DNA from: G963675935 sp963675935
Lineage (GTDB): Bacteria; Planctomycetota; Planctomycetia; Pirellulales; Thermoguttaceae
Length of the DNA stretch: 64,000 bases
Assembly: GCA_963675935.2 (NCBI GenBank)
Contig: CAXXPV010000005.1
Location: forward strand, 160,297 to 224,296
Reading direction: 5' to 3'
Shown here: positions 44,939 to 55,223 of the stretch, in pieces
Position numbering within the stretch: the first letter of the stretch is position 1
Layout of the letters: each line of letters opens with the position of its first letter
Made by a program: the position numbers and the translations under genes
Notes under the pieces: model-generated
What the model was told of the DNA's origin: nothing
The model's input: the letters and a program-made list of their open reading frames with translations, nothing else
Databases searched by the model: none

Positions 44939-46400
44939 CAGTAGTTTCTAGGACTTTAAGCGGCCCGGCTGGTGGGCTGGCCGCTGAGATATTTGGTTTG
45001 GGGAGGTTTTTCCAAGTCGTTCAAGGCGGACATGACTTGCGAAAACCTCGAACGATGCTTCCAGAACAATCGACGCAGATCGAGGATCGACACGTGACGT
45101 TTGCCCGAGTTCCAAGGCGGTGGCGGACACCAACTCTCGCCGAAACGGTCGGCCAGGCGAAACTGCATCAGCCGCAGCAACGTCAGCGTCGTCATCTGGA
45201 TTTGGAACGTTCGCAACACCGGCTCCTTCGTCCACGCCCGACATTCTTCCATGCCCAATCGCTGCTTGTGATCGCGGAATCCATCTTCCTGCCGAAAGCG
45301 TCCGCTGTTGGCGGAAAGTGTTTGGCTCGCCGACAAGTCGGAGGCGCTGGTGATCGTCGCCCACAGTTTGTCGTAGCCAGGCACCTCGAACACAAACGCG
45401 GCCATGAGTTGTTCGGGGCCGCTGACCGACCAACAGCATTGCAGGCACTTGTAGCGGAATGTGCGGATGCGGCCGTAGACGTAGGCGCGGCCTTGCCGCC
45501 AAGGCATATTCCACTTGTCGTGTTCCTGGGGCGCTGGCAAACGTTTTCCCCATTTGCGCGGCCGACCGCCTTTCGGATTTTTGGCCGACGCGGCCAACGG
45601 CTCGTACAAGCGAGCGTCGCGCCGCAATCGCGTGACGAACTCGATGCGACGTTTTCCCTCGGGTGGATTCAAGCACGGCTTGATGACCGTTTCCATCGCA
45701 TAAGCCCCGTCAAACGCGGCCAAAACCGAGGCCGCCGATTCCGCATCGACCTCGCGGAGCATCTCCACCGCCATCGCCGTTTTGGTCTGAAACCGTTCGC
45801 CGGCGGGCAATTGGCTCTTGCGAAAATACAGCCGCGACGCGGTGGGCATGTAGGTCCACGGCTTGCCTGGTGCGAGATCGCCCATGACGACCCAGTTGTG
45901 CGCGCGGACCGTCGTGGCGCGGTTGGGACTCCGCGCGCCGGATTCGTGGAAGGTGCAAGTTCCCCACACGTCCGCGCTGGTTCGATGTTCTTTGGTGTCG
46001 TCAATGGCCACGGGATGATACCTTCCCCATCGTGCCGGATGTTCTTGTTCGACCAACCGCATCAACTGGCGTTCGACGGCCTCGCGGTCCCACGCTCCAT
46101 ATTCCGCGAAGCACTCGACGTTTCGCCACTGAGTCTCCAAACCGAGTCCGGTGAGTATCTGGGTAATCGTGTGTTCCTCGGAACACAGGACGGTTCCGGT
46201 GGCCCATTGGGTGAACCGTACCCAACCGCCGAGGGTAAAAACTCCGCGAAAGTTTTCCAAAAGCGATTGCCATTCCGAGCAAAGCTCCTTAATATCATCC
46301 ATGACGCTCTCCTTTCGGGTATCAAGCGAGATGTTTCCAAACCGCATGATGTCCCGAAAGGGGCGTCCTTGTGAATATCAAAAAGTCCTAGAAACTACTG
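44939..46400 (-). mobile_element. IS701-like element, copy 2
   Basis: 1462 bp with perfect 19-bp inverted ends (CAGTAGTTTCTAGGACTTT) and a 6-bp duplication CTTAAC at 44933-44938 and 46401-46406. It separates the ferredoxin from an IS1182 scrap. Confidence 0.93.
44956..46302 (-). CDS. IS701-like transposase, copy 2
   Basis: 448 residues from MDDIKELCSEWQSLLENFRG, preceded by AAAGGAGAG. DDE motifs: VAIDDTKEHRTSADVWGTCT, VLAAFDGAYAMETVIK, and SANSGRFRQEDGFRDHKQRL. Uninterrupted and probably active. Long apparent proteins on the opposite strand are mirror frames without meaning. Confidence 0.9.
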   Translation of the reverse strand: MDDIKELCSEWQSLLENFRGVFTLGGWVRFTQWATGTVLCSEEHTITQILTGLGLETQWRNVECFAEYGAWDREAVERQLMRLVEQEHPARWGRYHPVAIDDTKEHRTSADVWGTCTFHESGARSPNRATTVRAHNWVVMGDLAPGKPWTYMPTASRLYFRKSQLPAGERFQTKTAMAVEMLREVDAESAASVLAAFDGAYAMETVIKPCLNPPEGKRRIEFVTRLRRDARLYEPLAASAKNPKGGRPRKWGKRLPAPQEHDKWNMPWRQGRAYVYGRIRTFRYKCLQCCWSVSGPEQLMAAFVFEVPGYDKLWATITSASDLSASQTLSANSGRFRQEDGFRDHKQRLGMEECRAWTKEPVLRTFQIQMTTLTLLRLMQFRLADRFGESWCPPPPWNSGKRHVSILDLRRLFWKHRSRFSQVMSALNDLEKPPQTKYLSGQPTSRAA

Positions 46401-46406
46401 CTTAAC

Positions 46407-47123
46407 AGCCCGTTGAAATAGTCCTTGAAACGAATTCCGAACAAGAATATGATGTTGCCATCGCACGACTCAGGAGACTACAACGATGGCGTTGGGAAAA
46501 CATCGAGAGGAACAGCAAGAAATGTGGGTGGCCACCCGAGCTTGCCGAAGTCGGTGGGACACGTGTTCTACCGGAAGCTCAGCCGACTGCTGGCCGAGGC
46601 CGACTTCGATCGCACGGTTGAGAAGATGTGCGAGCCTTGCTATCACGCCCATCTCGGCCGGCCTTCCATTCCGCCGGGATTTTACTTTCGCATGTTGCTG
46701 GTCGGCTATTATGAGGGCATCGGCTCGCAACGCGGCATCGCGTGGCGTTGCGCCGACAGCCTGTCCTTGCGAGAGTTTATTGGCATCCCGTTGACGGAAG
46801 AAACGCCCGACCATTCCAGCCTGACCCGCGTCCGCGATCGTCTGCCCTTGGAAACGCACACGGCCGTGTTCCAATGGGTGTTGGCGTTGGCCGCCGAGAA
46901 GAAATTGTTGCCGGGCAAAACGGTGGCGGTCGATGCCACGACCTTGGAAGCTGACGCGGCCATGAAGTCGATCGTGCGGCGAGACACCGGCGAGGACTGG
47001 AACGAGTATCTGCGGCGGTTGATGAAGGAGCGGGAAGGCGTCGAAAACCCCACGGATGAAGAGCTTCGCCGCTTCGACAAACAGCGGAAGGACAAGCGGG
47101 TTTCCAACGAAGAGTGGGTGTTT
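46407..47123 (+). pseudogene. IS1182-family transposase, N-terminal part, frameshifted
   Basis: Starts MALGKHREEQQEMWVAT at 46486, then a net two-base insertion near 46535 moves the rest to another frame: LPKSVGHVFYRKLSRLLAEA, LGRPSIPPGFYFRMLLVGYY, EGIGSQRGIAWRCADSLSLR, HSSLTRVRDRLPLETHTAVF and the first catalytic Asp in KTVAVDATTLEADAAMKS. It is cut at KRVSNEEWV by the IS91-like 3' end. The leading bases (AGCCCGTTGAAATAGTCC) resemble an IS1182 terminus. Confidence 0.72.
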
Positions 47124-47490
47124 CCGACGAGCCGGGCGATTGGACGTACGTGGACATCGACACGTTCGAGTCCAACGTCGGCGAGTTCGAGGCGGACATC
47201 GAGTACGAGCCGTCCTTCTGATTTCCCTTCTAATTTTTGCCGCTGGCGAGTCGGCCCGTGGGCGGAGTGCGCGCACCGTGGGATTTGGCCTCAGTTTGCG
47301 ACAGGCCGGGCCATTTGCAGGCCACTGAAATGCTTCCGCCGCCCACTCATCGACGTTCAAGGTGTCCGCAAGGGCGGTGCGGCCATGGCCGCACCGCCCT
47401 TGCGGACACCTTGCCACACCCTTCATCTAGGGTACAATCAACGCTTCATGGACAAATCAAAATTCCTATCACTAAAATTCCTATCACTCA
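47124..47490 (+). mobile_element. IS91-like element, 3' end only (remnant A)
   Basis: Matches the last ~80 transposase codons and the 3' tail of the element at 53584. It contains the 54-bp perfect palindrome (47359-47412; arms begin AAGGTGTCCGCAAGGG) and the terminal motif ATGGACAAATCAAAATTCC. The last 15 bases of the end (AAAATTCCTATCACT) are repeated once more outside it. Confidence 0.75.
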
Positions 47491-47583
47491 AATGATAAAT
47501 ATACCTATAAGGCCCAGTGGATATCTGACCACACATTCCAGACGGTTGATGAAATCACGGGATGTAACCTAACGACAATTAGT

Positions 47584-49115
47584 ACTACAGCGCTAACTTG
47601 AGTTCCATTTACATACAGGGGTTTCGGTCAGTTTGATGCCCATGTCCCGAAGAATTTGGCGTTTTCGCTTGATGTGGCAACGACGAGCCCAGGCGTTGCG
47701 ATATTGCACGCCTTCGAGCAACACCGCTGTGCGTTGCAGCAGACGCAACGAAATGCGGCCGTCGAGCCACCACGAGCGAATCAACGCCGACACCGCCGTG
47801 TGGACTTGGCAAACGGTCCATTCGGGATTTTTTTCCCCGCAACCGTTGGTTCGTCTCGGCCAGAAACAGGTAGCTGATCGAACTGAGAATCAAATGCCGC
47901 TTGAGACCCGGATACCGCCGTCCTTCATAATGATCCAGGCCGACTTCGCCCTTGTCGTCCTCGAAACATCGCTCGACGCGCCAACGCGAGAAGGCCGCCA
48001 GAAGGATCGTGCCCACCGATGTTTCCGGCGACGCATTGCTTACGAAGAACTTGATCTCGGATGGATCAAGCACGTTGCGGGCAACCATCAAACGCCACGG
48101 CCCCATGGGCAGGCCATCCGGGCCTTGGAGGAAAAACGTCGCATGCTTGACCTCCCAAAGCATCGGCCCCTTTTGGCCGTCCTTGACGCGATACCGCACC
48201 CACTCTTGGTCACGCAGTTCCGGCGAGTACTTGAGCATGTTCTCGACGCTGACCGCCGGACGACTGCCGGAAACGATTCGCGGCATCTTTCGGCCGCGCC
48301 CGCGTCCGCGATGAAAGGGCCGATCCGTCACTCGCGGCGCGTCGATCCAGCCCATCAACGTTCGCGGCACTTCGGCCACGAACCGCTGTTCCCGACCGTC
48401 CAACGCCCGCAAAAACGCGGGTTTCCCACCATACCACTCGTCGAACGTCAGCCAAGCGAACCGCACGCCGTTGGCTCGCGCGCGATCGTACAATTCCAAG
48501 GCGATCTCCGTTTTCGGGCGATAGGTCATCCCTTCGGGAATTTTCGCCTCGCGGCAACGCGCGGGATCGCGTGCCCAACTCTCCGGCAGGAACAACTCGC
48601 CGTCGAGCAAACAGTGAAAGTCGTCCGCGGCATAGGTCAAATGCACCGTGACGATCCCGTTCTCTTGCTTGCCGACCGTGCCCAGGTATTGCCGTTGCAC
48701 GCCGGGCGTCTTCTTCCCTTGTTTGACGAAGCTGGTTTCGTCGATGACGCCCACGGAGTGCCGACAAGCATGCTCCTCGGCAACGATCTGCTGCAAGCGG
48801 TCCCGGGCCAAATCTTCCAGCCAACGATGCTGGCTGAGGAACTCCTGAAGGGTTCGCACGGGCACGCCGGCCGCCAGGGCGATCGGTTCGACGCTCTTTC
48901 GCGGCAAATCGGAAAGCTGCCCGTTAACGTAGACGGCCAGATGCGCCCGCGTGTCCTTGCGAGCAAAACAGTCATCGAAGCGTTTCAGAAAACGGGCGAG
49001 CATCGGCTGCAATCCACGAATTGTTTTGGCATCCATGCATGGTCCTCCTTGACTCAGCAGGACACCAGTTTCGCCATTTTATCCAAACAAGGCAATATCA
49101 ACTTAGCGCTGTAGT
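47584..49115 (-). mobile_element. IS701-family element
   Basis: 1532 bp; ends ACTACAGCGCTAA and complement, 6-bp duplication ATTAGT (47578-47583, 49116-49121). Distinct from the CAGTAG-ended element but with the same duplication length and TA-centred target. Confidence 0.85.
47593..49036 (-). pseudogene. IS701 transposase with a frameshift in a T7 tract
   Basis: Begins MDAKTIRGLQPMLARFLKRF after AAGGAGG. The DDE_5 domain is clear: CRHSVGVIDETSFVKQGKKT, GVQRQYLGTVGKQENGIVTV, WLTFDEWYGG and FSRWRVERCFEDDKGEVGLD. After NQRLRGK, a run of seven T near 47828 shifts the frame; the natural C-terminus (WTVCQVHTAV then ALIRSWWLDGRISLRLLQ to CKWNSS) continues in another phase to 47593. Either a sequencing or replication slip, or a site of recoding. 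Confidence 0.75.
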
Positions 49116-49281
49116 ATTAGTACCGATGCAAAAAAAGCCTTTAGGAATGCACATCCTGGGCATGTGGATTTTACATGGACTTTGACATCGTTGCCGTTTT
49201 CCTATGACATCAGTGGCGCGCATGTTATTGGAACCACAACCACTGTGTCAATACCCGGAACTAATTGAGAGGAGAAGAACT

Positions 49282-50277
49282 ATGAACCGAATGCGATTTA
49301 TCGCCATTGCAGCAGTATTGCTTATCTACTGGGAAACCGACACATGGGGACAAGAGCTGAAAATAACAGCCCATGCCAAATCTCCTGTTCGCGTGAATAT
49401 TCGCATTACTAATGAGCGGGAGCAATGGTATGTTGGGGATGAAGTCGAAGTGGCTGCGACTGTCACGAACATTTCTGAGAGCGTATTACTGATTCCCAAT
49501 TGGGATCAACCATCATTGCAAAACGAACCAATGTGGCAACTCTATGCCGATGTAAAGAGTTTTCCAGACGCGACCAAAGGCCGCCCGATGACTACATTCC
49601 ATGGAGGTACAGGAAGCGTGGATAGTCCTGATTGTAAGCAGCTTGCGGCAGCCAACACTTCTCAGCCGAAGACGAAGAAGTTCGTGACTATGCTTCCTGG
49701 AAAGATGAGCATTTATGCGACATTCAGTTGCACATTTCTCGGCGTAGAACGAATGGCGGAGAAAGGGATTAAACGCTTCGATTACCCTTATCGACGAGCG
49801 GTGGTGATGTCTCATGGCGAGCAAGCAATTACGCTTCCCGCGAATATGTCGCCCACGATGGCTGCTGAATACGAGCAATTATCGAAGACGATTCTCAGGC
49901 AAGAGACGCCCGTGAAAGAGCGTCTGAATATCCTCAGTCGAGTTGCTCGTCAGAAGCACTACTTCGCGGCCCGCTTTGTATGGGACATCTGGAAGCAGAC
50001 GAAAGATTCCGAAGTAAAAAACGCTGCATTGCTTCATTTAATCGACCTTCTTGAATGGGGCACGGCCTACGAAACGATGCCCGAGTTGCTCGACGCCCTG
50101 GCCGAAGAGGCCACGCCATTGGACGCCCGAAAGCGGATGTTGGACGTCTTGGGCAAGATGTACCTGACGAGTGAGTATCCGGGCTTCCGCATTGCCGACA
50201 TGGCCGGCTACCGTTTGCCCGAGGGCGTTCACCGCAAGGCCCTTAAAGTTATCAAGCAGTTAGACAGTAGTTTCTAG
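49282..50277 (+). CDS. Exported protein of unknown function, C-terminus cut by IS
   Basis: About 331 residues from MNRMRFIAIAAVLLIYWETD after GAGAGGAG; signal peptide predicted to end near WGQE. The N-terminal domain (VNIRITNEREQWYVGDEVEV, AATVTNISESVLLIPNWDQP) looks like an Ig-like beta-sandwich. The C-terminal half is helical and HEAT-like (KERLNILSRVARQKHYFAAR, LLEWGTAYETMPELLDALAE). The last codons (DSSF stop) come from the end of IS701-like copy 3, so the true C-terminus is missing. Common architecture among planctomycete exported proteins; no function known. Confidence 0.6.
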   Translation: MNRMRFIAIAAVLLIYWETDTWGQELKITAHAKSPVRVNIRITNEREQWYVGDEVEVAATVTNISESVLLIPNWDQPSLQNEPMWQLYADVKSFPDATKGRPMTTFHGGTGSVDSPDCKQLAAANTSQPKTKKFVTMLPGKMSIYATFSCTFLGVERMAEKGIKRFDYPYRRAVVMSHGEQAITLPANMSPTMAAEYEQLSKTILRQETPVKERLNILSRVARQKHYFAARFVWDIWKQTKDSEVKNAALLHLIDLLEWGTAYETMPELLDALAEEATPLDARKRMLDVLGKMYLTSEYPGFRIADMAGYRLPEGVHRKALKVIKQLDSSF

Positions 50278-51726
50278 GACTTTTTGATATTCACAAGGAC
50301 GCCCCTTTCGGGACATCATGCGGTTTGGAAACATCTCGCTTGATACCCGAAAGGAGAGCGTCATGGATGATATTAAGGAGCTTTGCTCGGAATGGCAATC
50401 GCTTTTGGAAAACTTTCGCGGAGTTTTTACCCTCGGCGGTTGGGCACGGTTCACCCAATGGGCCACCGGAACCGTCCTGTGTTCCGAGGAACACACGATT
50501 ACCCAGATACTCACCGGACTCGGTTTGGAGACTCAGTGGCGAAACGTCGAGTGCTTCGCGGAATATGGAGCGTGGGACCGCGAGGCCGTCGAACGCCAGT
50601 TGATGCGGTTGGTCGAACAAGAACATCCGGCACGATGGGGAAGGTATCATCCCGTGGCCATTGACGACACCAAAGAACATCGAACCAGCGCGGACGTGTG
50701 GGGAACTTGCACCTTCCACGAATCCGGCGCGCGGAGTCCCAACCGCGCCACGACGGTCCGCGCGCACAACTGGGTCGTCATGGGCGATCTCGCACCAGGC
50801 AAGCCGTGGACCTACATGCCCACCGCGTCGCGGCTGTATTTTCGCAAGAGCCAATTGCCCGCCGGCGAACGGTTTCAGACCAAAACGGCGATGGCGGTGG
50901 AGATGCTCCGCGAGGTCGATGCGGAATCGGCGGCCTCGGTTTTGGCCGCGTTTGACGGGGCTTATGCGATGGAAACGGTCATCAAGCCGTGCTTGAATCC
51001 ACCCGAGGGAAAACGTCGCATCGAGTTCGTCACGCGATTGCGGCGCGACGCTCGCTTGTACGAGCCGTTGGCCGCGTCGGCCAAAAATCCGAAAGGCGGT
51101 CGGCCGCGCAAATGGGGAAAACGTTTGCCAGCGCCCCAGGAACACGACAAGTGGAATATGCCTTGGCGGCAAGGCCGCGCCTACGTCTACGGCCGCATCC
51201 GCACATTCCGCTACAAGTGCCTGCAATGCTGTTGGTCGGTCAGCGGCCCCGAACAACTCATGGCCGCGTTTGTGTTCGAGGTGCCTGGCTACGACAAACT
51301 GTGGGCGACGATCACCAGCGCCTCCGACTTGTCGGCGAGCCAAACACTTTCCGCCAACAGCGGACGCTTTCGGCAGGAAGATGGATTCCGCGATCACAAG
51401 CAGCGATTGGGCATGGAAGAATGTCGGGCGTGGACGAAGGAGCCGGTGTTGCGAACGTTCCAAATCCAGATGACGACGCTGACGTTGCTGCGGCTGATGC
51501 AGTTTCGCCTGGCCGACCGTTTCGGCGAGAGTTGGTGTCCGCCACCGCCTTGGAACTCGGGCAAACGTCACGTGTCGATCCTCGATCTGCGTCGATTGTT
51601 CTGGAAGCATCGTTCGAGGTTTTCGCAAGTCATGTCCGCCTTGAACGACTTGGAAAAACCTCCCCAAACCAAATATCTCAGCGGCCAGCCCACCAGCCGG
51701 GCCGCTTAAAGTCCTAGAAACTACTG
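50265..51726 (+). mobile_element. IS701-like element, copy 3, without matching target duplication
   Basis: 1462 bp, intact ends. Left flank GTTAGA and right flank TCTATG differ, unlike copies 1 and 2, so this copy probably sits at a recombination junction. The right flank is the terminal stub of an IS91-like element. Confidence 0.92.
50363..51709 (+). CDS. IS701-like transposase, copy 3
   Basis: 448 residues, nearly identical to copy 2; one visible change is GGWARFTQW for GGWVRFTQW. All DDE motifs are intact. Likely the same recently active element. Confidence 0.9.
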   Translation: MDDIKELCSEWQSLLENFRGVFTLGGWARFTQWATGTVLCSEEHTITQILTGLGLETQWRNVECFAEYGAWDREAVERQLMRLVEQEHPARWGRYHPVAIDDTKEHRTSADVWGTCTFHESGARSPNRATTVRAHNWVVMGDLAPGKPWTYMPTASRLYFRKSQLPAGERFQTKTAMAVEMLREVDAESAASVLAAFDGAYAMETVIKPCLNPPEGKRRIEFVTRLRRDARLYEPLAASAKNPKGGRPRKWGKRLPAPQEHDKWNMPWRQGRAYVYGRIRTFRYKCLQCCWSVSGPEQLMAAFVFEVPGYDKLWATITSASDLSASQTLSANSGRFRQEDGFRDHKQRLGMEECRAWTKEPVLRTFQIQMTTLTLLRLMQFRLADRFGESWCPPPPWNSGKRHVSILDLRRLFWKHRSRFSQVMSALNDLEKPPQTKYLSGQPTSRAA

Positions 51727-51732
51727 TCTATG

Positions 51733-52089
51733 GACAAATCAAAATTCCTATCACTAATTGAACCGGCATTGGTGGGTTCCGCCGGTGGGGAGTGGGTTTA
51801 TAATGTTGCGCGAGGGTGGCGTAATTCCATATTCCTCACTGCTGCAGCGTCCGCTCCCACGGAAGACAACTTACCTTTTGTCGGTGGCCACGAAATGGGA
51901 CATGTACTTATGAATGATGATGATAGTATCCATTCCGCTACAGCGACAAATTTGATTTTTAATCCAACATCTGCGGAAGATGCCATCGATAAAACGAAGC
52001 GATTGGATACGCCTGGCACCTATTCTCAGAGCGACAGGGCACGGACTGAGTGTTCAAAATCCGGGCTTTTTAATGAAGGGAGCGACTGA
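51733..52089 (+). pseudogene. Zinc-metallopeptidase-like C-terminal fragment
   Basis: The frame after the IS91-like stub contains FVGGHEMGHVLMNDDDSIHS, with an HExxH zinc-binding motif, then NLIFNPTSAEDAIDKTKRL. The beginning of the protein is lost at the IS junction; the frame starts only within IS-derived ATGGACAAATC. It ends immediately before the next gene. Probably the tail of a secreted or surface peptidase. Confidence 0.5.
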
Positions 52090-53118
52090 ATGATGTTCGC
52101 TACGCTTAATAGAATCAGTTTATTAGTATTTCCACCCATTCTGAGTCTCGTTGTTGGATGCCATCCCAACTCCGATTCATCAGAAAGTGCCATTTCCAAG
52201 CAGGCAACCGCTACTTCTGCTGTCATAGTGAGCCCGGATAGGAATCAAAACTGCCGATCAGCATATATTGAGAATGCCGTGTCTGAACATGATCTATCAG
52301 AACCGACTACTGCCGTCTTGCCGACTCTGACAAGACGCGACGGTAAATCCTTTTCTATTGACAAGGACGGCAAGAATATGGCAGCACAACTTCAAACAGT
52401 TGTGAACAACACCTGCAACTATTCCCACCAAATTGATGTATTGCGTACCGCGAGAGATTCCGGCAATAAGGAGTTCGTTTCAACATTCATTGAGATCGCC
52501 AAGACATGCTCCCGCGATCCGAAACGGAAACGGGTGGCATTGGAATCACTTTATGCTGCTGCGCAACTCGGTGACATCCACGACGAACTCCTTGCATTTG
52601 CCGAGGACTACAAGGCGAACCCGGTACTGGCGTGGAGTGCCTTTCTGATCCCGGGGTCAAATCCAGGGGACAAGAGATTGATGGAGATCGTAGATCAAAT
52701 TCCTAATGATACCAAAGACGAGTTGATTTGCTATGCTCTTGCTCAAGTGCGACACGCACGCTTCATCGCTGGTAAAACCGCAACTATACCAAATATTGGT
52801 GCCAAGGTCGCCTACCTTTTACCTAAGTACGGTGTTCTGGAGCATGAGTCCTATCAGCTTAAGACCAAACCGCTCAATGTTTGGATTGGGCAAGAATTGC
52901 TTCGACTTTCCGAGCAACATCCTGATGCTGTTGCCAAGGCTTTGTTTGACTACAATAGGGTTAGTGAGGAAGGCGAATATCCCATCCAATCCCGAAATAT
53001 GAATCAAAAGTATCGACATTTGGTTCTCGCACGGTTGTCCGAAAAGGCAAAAACCGAGTATGAGCGACTTGAGGCTGAAGCAAAGCAGACGAAAGAACCG
53101 CAACAACCAAAGAAGTGA
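52090..53118 (+). CDS. Lipoprotein of unknown function
   Basis: 342 residues. Signal peptide LLVFPPILSLVVGC with lipobox and Cys 24, so it should be anchored in a membrane. The mature part is helical with TPR/HEAT-like stretches (RKRVALESLYAAAQLGDIHD, ELLAFAEDYKANPVLAWSAF) and a charged C-terminal coiled coil (LSEKAKTEYERLEAEAKQTK). Starts right after the stop of the metallopeptidase fragment (GGGAGCGACTGA then ATG), which indicates a former operon. Base composition is AT-richer than the IS neighbourhood. No family recognised. Confidence 0.62.
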   Translation: MMFATLNRISLLVFPPILSLVVGCHPNSDSSESAISKQATATSAVIVSPDRNQNCRSAYIENAVSEHDLSEPTTAVLPTLTRRDGKSFSIDKDGKNMAAQLQTVVNNTCNYSHQIDVLRTARDSGNKEFVSTFIEIAKTCSRDPKRKRVALESLYAAAQLGDIHDELLAFAEDYKANPVLAWSAFLIPGSNPGDKRLMEIVDQIPNDTKDELICYALAQVRHARFIAGKTATIPNIGAKVAYLLPKYGVLEHESYQLKTKPLNVWIGQELLRLSEQHPDAVAKALFDYNRVSEEGEYPIQSRNMNQKYRHLVLARLSEKAKTEYERLEAEAKQTKEPQQPKK

Positions 53119-53583
53119 GACTCTGCTGATGTCGTTATGTGTTCTCTCCATATATGAAAAGAGGGCGCTATGAGCAGAACCTACATACGCTCACTGATGG
53201 TCTCGATCTTTTTTCCCAGGGTAGCCGCTCGGAGCGGCAACCCCGGGCTATCCTATGAAATCCCTTTGGGATAAAAATAGGCGGCGTTCGTTCGCATAAA
53301 ACGCCCGATCCATTCCTACGACCCACTTCCTAACGCGGCCTGTGGCCGCAACCAAAACACGGCGGGCAAGCCCGCCCGCTAAACGGTTTATTGATAATTG
53401 GTTACATTAAACATGCGAGCAAAGCGCGCGGAAGTTTTGACCGAAGACTCTACACCCCTTCCTACGACCCCTGGTGGAATTGTTCATGCCGTCGCAAGCA
53501 ACGCGGGAATATCGAATCATGCCGGAACTGCGGCGATGCTGCTGGTATGGAATCGTACCACCGCCCACTGATGGTTTGTGCGC
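53119..53583. other. Intergenic region with small palindromes
   Basis: Contains GGGTAGCCGCTCGGAGCGGC and CGGGCAAGCCCGCC hairpins typical of dispersed intergenic repeats. No gene is seen. Confidence 0.45.
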
Positions 53584-53871
53584 CTTTATCTGCTCAGACC
53601 ATATCTCCGAGAAGTCGATCAGTTGCTCCGCAACGCCGAGCTGCGGGACGAGCTGGATCGTTTTTCAGGTCGTTATCCTCATCCGCACTGGTTCCAAACC
53701 GTCGCGGAGCGGCTCGGCCCCAGCTCTCTTGCCCCCCCATTGCGGCGATTGTAGCGACTCTCTGCCGGTGGTCAATACCTCTTGGAAGCTGGGTGTCGTG
53801 CGCCATTAGAATTGACCCCATTGGCGACCATTAGAAATGTCCCCTAAGATCGTTTCCGAAAGGAAACGAGA

Positions 53872-55152
53872 ATGGAGATCATTTCGATGAGTCGGAAAGA
53901 GCGTAAGCGGTTGGAGGCGTTCGGGCTAGTCAAATTGGGGGGGCTGTCCTTGGTTGCGGCTAGCGAAATGCTGGGCTTGAGCTATCGGCAAACGAAGCGG
54001 GCGTGGTCGCGGTACAAGGAGCAAGGCGACGCCGGTTTGGTGCATCGGTTGCGAGGCCGAGCGTCGAACCGAAGGTCGCTGGAGCAGATAAAACAGGCCG
54101 CGTTGGCGCTGTATCGCGAACGCTATGCCGATTACGGCCCGACGCTCGCGGCCGAATGTTTGAGCAAAGACGACGGCATTGTGGTTGCGGTGACGACGTT
54201 GCGTCGCTGGCTCTCGCAGGCCGGCTTGTTGGAGCGGCGACGGAAGCGGCCACCGCATCGCCGCCGGCGGCCGCGTCGCGATCGCCGGGGCGATTTGGTG
54301 CAGATGGACGGTTCGCATCACGACTGGTTTGAAGGTCGTCGCGGTTGGGCGGTGTTGATGGTGATGATCGACGACGCCACCGGCGAGGTGACGGCGCGGT
54401 TTTACAAAAACGAATCCTGGGCCTCGTCGTCCGACTTGTTTCAGCGATACGCCAAACGGCACGGCCTGCCGCGCGGACTGTACGTCGATCGGCACGGTAT
54501 TTACCGGCCCGACCGCGAGCCGACGGACGCGGAATTACTCGATAAAACCGCGGTGGAAACGCAATTCGGCCGCGCGATGCGTCAACTGGACGTTGAATTG
54601 ATTTTGGCTCGCAGCCCGCAAGCGAAGGGCCGCGTGGAACGCATGAACGGAACGCTTCAAGATCGATTGGTGAAGGCGATGCGACGGGCGGCGATCGCCG
54701 ACATCGACACGGCGAACCAATTTCTGGAAGAATCGTTTCTGCCGGAATTCAACGCGCGTTTCATGGTGAAAGCGGCATCGCCGGAAGACGGACACCATCG
54801 GCTGTGCGACACCGTGGACTTGGCACGCATCCTTTCGATTCAGGAGTCGCGCGTGGTGGCGAAAGACTGGACGGTTCGTTGGCGAAACTGCGTGCTGCAA
54901 TTGCCGAGCGAGTCCGCCGCATTCGTTCAGAGCGGCCAGCGCGTGACGATCTGCGAACCGTTGGACGGCGTGTTGCGCGTGTTCGCGGCCGAGCGTGAAG
55001 TGTCATGGTCGGCGATATTGAATCCACCGCAAGCAAAGCCGCGTAAGCGTCTCGGGCCGACGGGTTCCAGTCAGGGGCAGAAGCCGGCGGCCGACCATCC
55101 TTGGCGTAAGCGTCGGACGATAACGATGCCGTTGGGGCCGTCCGTCCGCTAG
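53872..55152 (+). CDS. IS1202-family transposase
   Basis: 426 residues. An N-terminal HTH (KLGGLSLVAASEMLGLSYRQ, TKRAWSRYKEQGDAGLVHRL) precedes a DDE integrase core: Asp in GDLVQMDGSHHDWFEGR, Asp in RGLYVDRHGIYRPDR and Glu in SPQAKGRVERMNGTLQDRLV. The C-terminal domain (VVAKDWTVRWRNCVLQLPSE) binds DNA in relatives. AAAGGAAAC lies upstream; MEIISMSRKER may start at either Met. Intact. Confidence 0.85.
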   Translation: MEIISMSRKERKRLEAFGLVKLGGLSLVAASEMLGLSYRQTKRAWSRYKEQGDAGLVHRLRGRASNRRSLEQIKQAALALYRERYADYGPTLAAECLSKDDGIVVAVTTLRRWLSQAGLLERRRKRPPHRRRRPRRDRRGDLVQMDGSHHDWFEGRRGWAVLMVMIDDATGEVTARFYKNESWASSSDLFQRYAKRHGLPRGLYVDRHGIYRPDREPTDAELLDKTAVETQFGRAMRQLDVELILARSPQAKGRVERMNGTLQDRLVKAMRRAAIADIDTANQFLEESFLPEFNARFMVKAASPEDGHHRLCDTVDLARILSIQESRVVAKDWTVRWRNCVLQLPSESAAFVQSGQRVTICEPLDGVLRVFAAEREVSWSAILNPPQAKPRKRLGPTGSSQGQKPAADHPWRKRRTITMPLGPSVR

Positions 55153-55159
55153 TCGTCGT

Positions 55160-55223
55160 CGAAAGGGGGGGCCGCTCCGCAAGGCTCGCTTGCGCTCGCC
55201 TTGCGGAGCGGCCCCCCCTTTCG
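55160..55223. terminator. Strong hairpin after the IS1202 transposase
   Basis: 25-bp perfect arms (CGAAAGGGGGGGCCGCTCC and complement) around a 14-base loop, eight bases after the stop. Likely blocks transcription through the element. Confidence 0.7.

Noticed and set aside
44998..46374. 458-residue open frame antisense to the IS701-like transposase (also at 14486 and 50291)
   Set aside because: It is an exact mirror of the DDE gene, is Arg/Pro-rich without motifs, and appears with every copy of the element.
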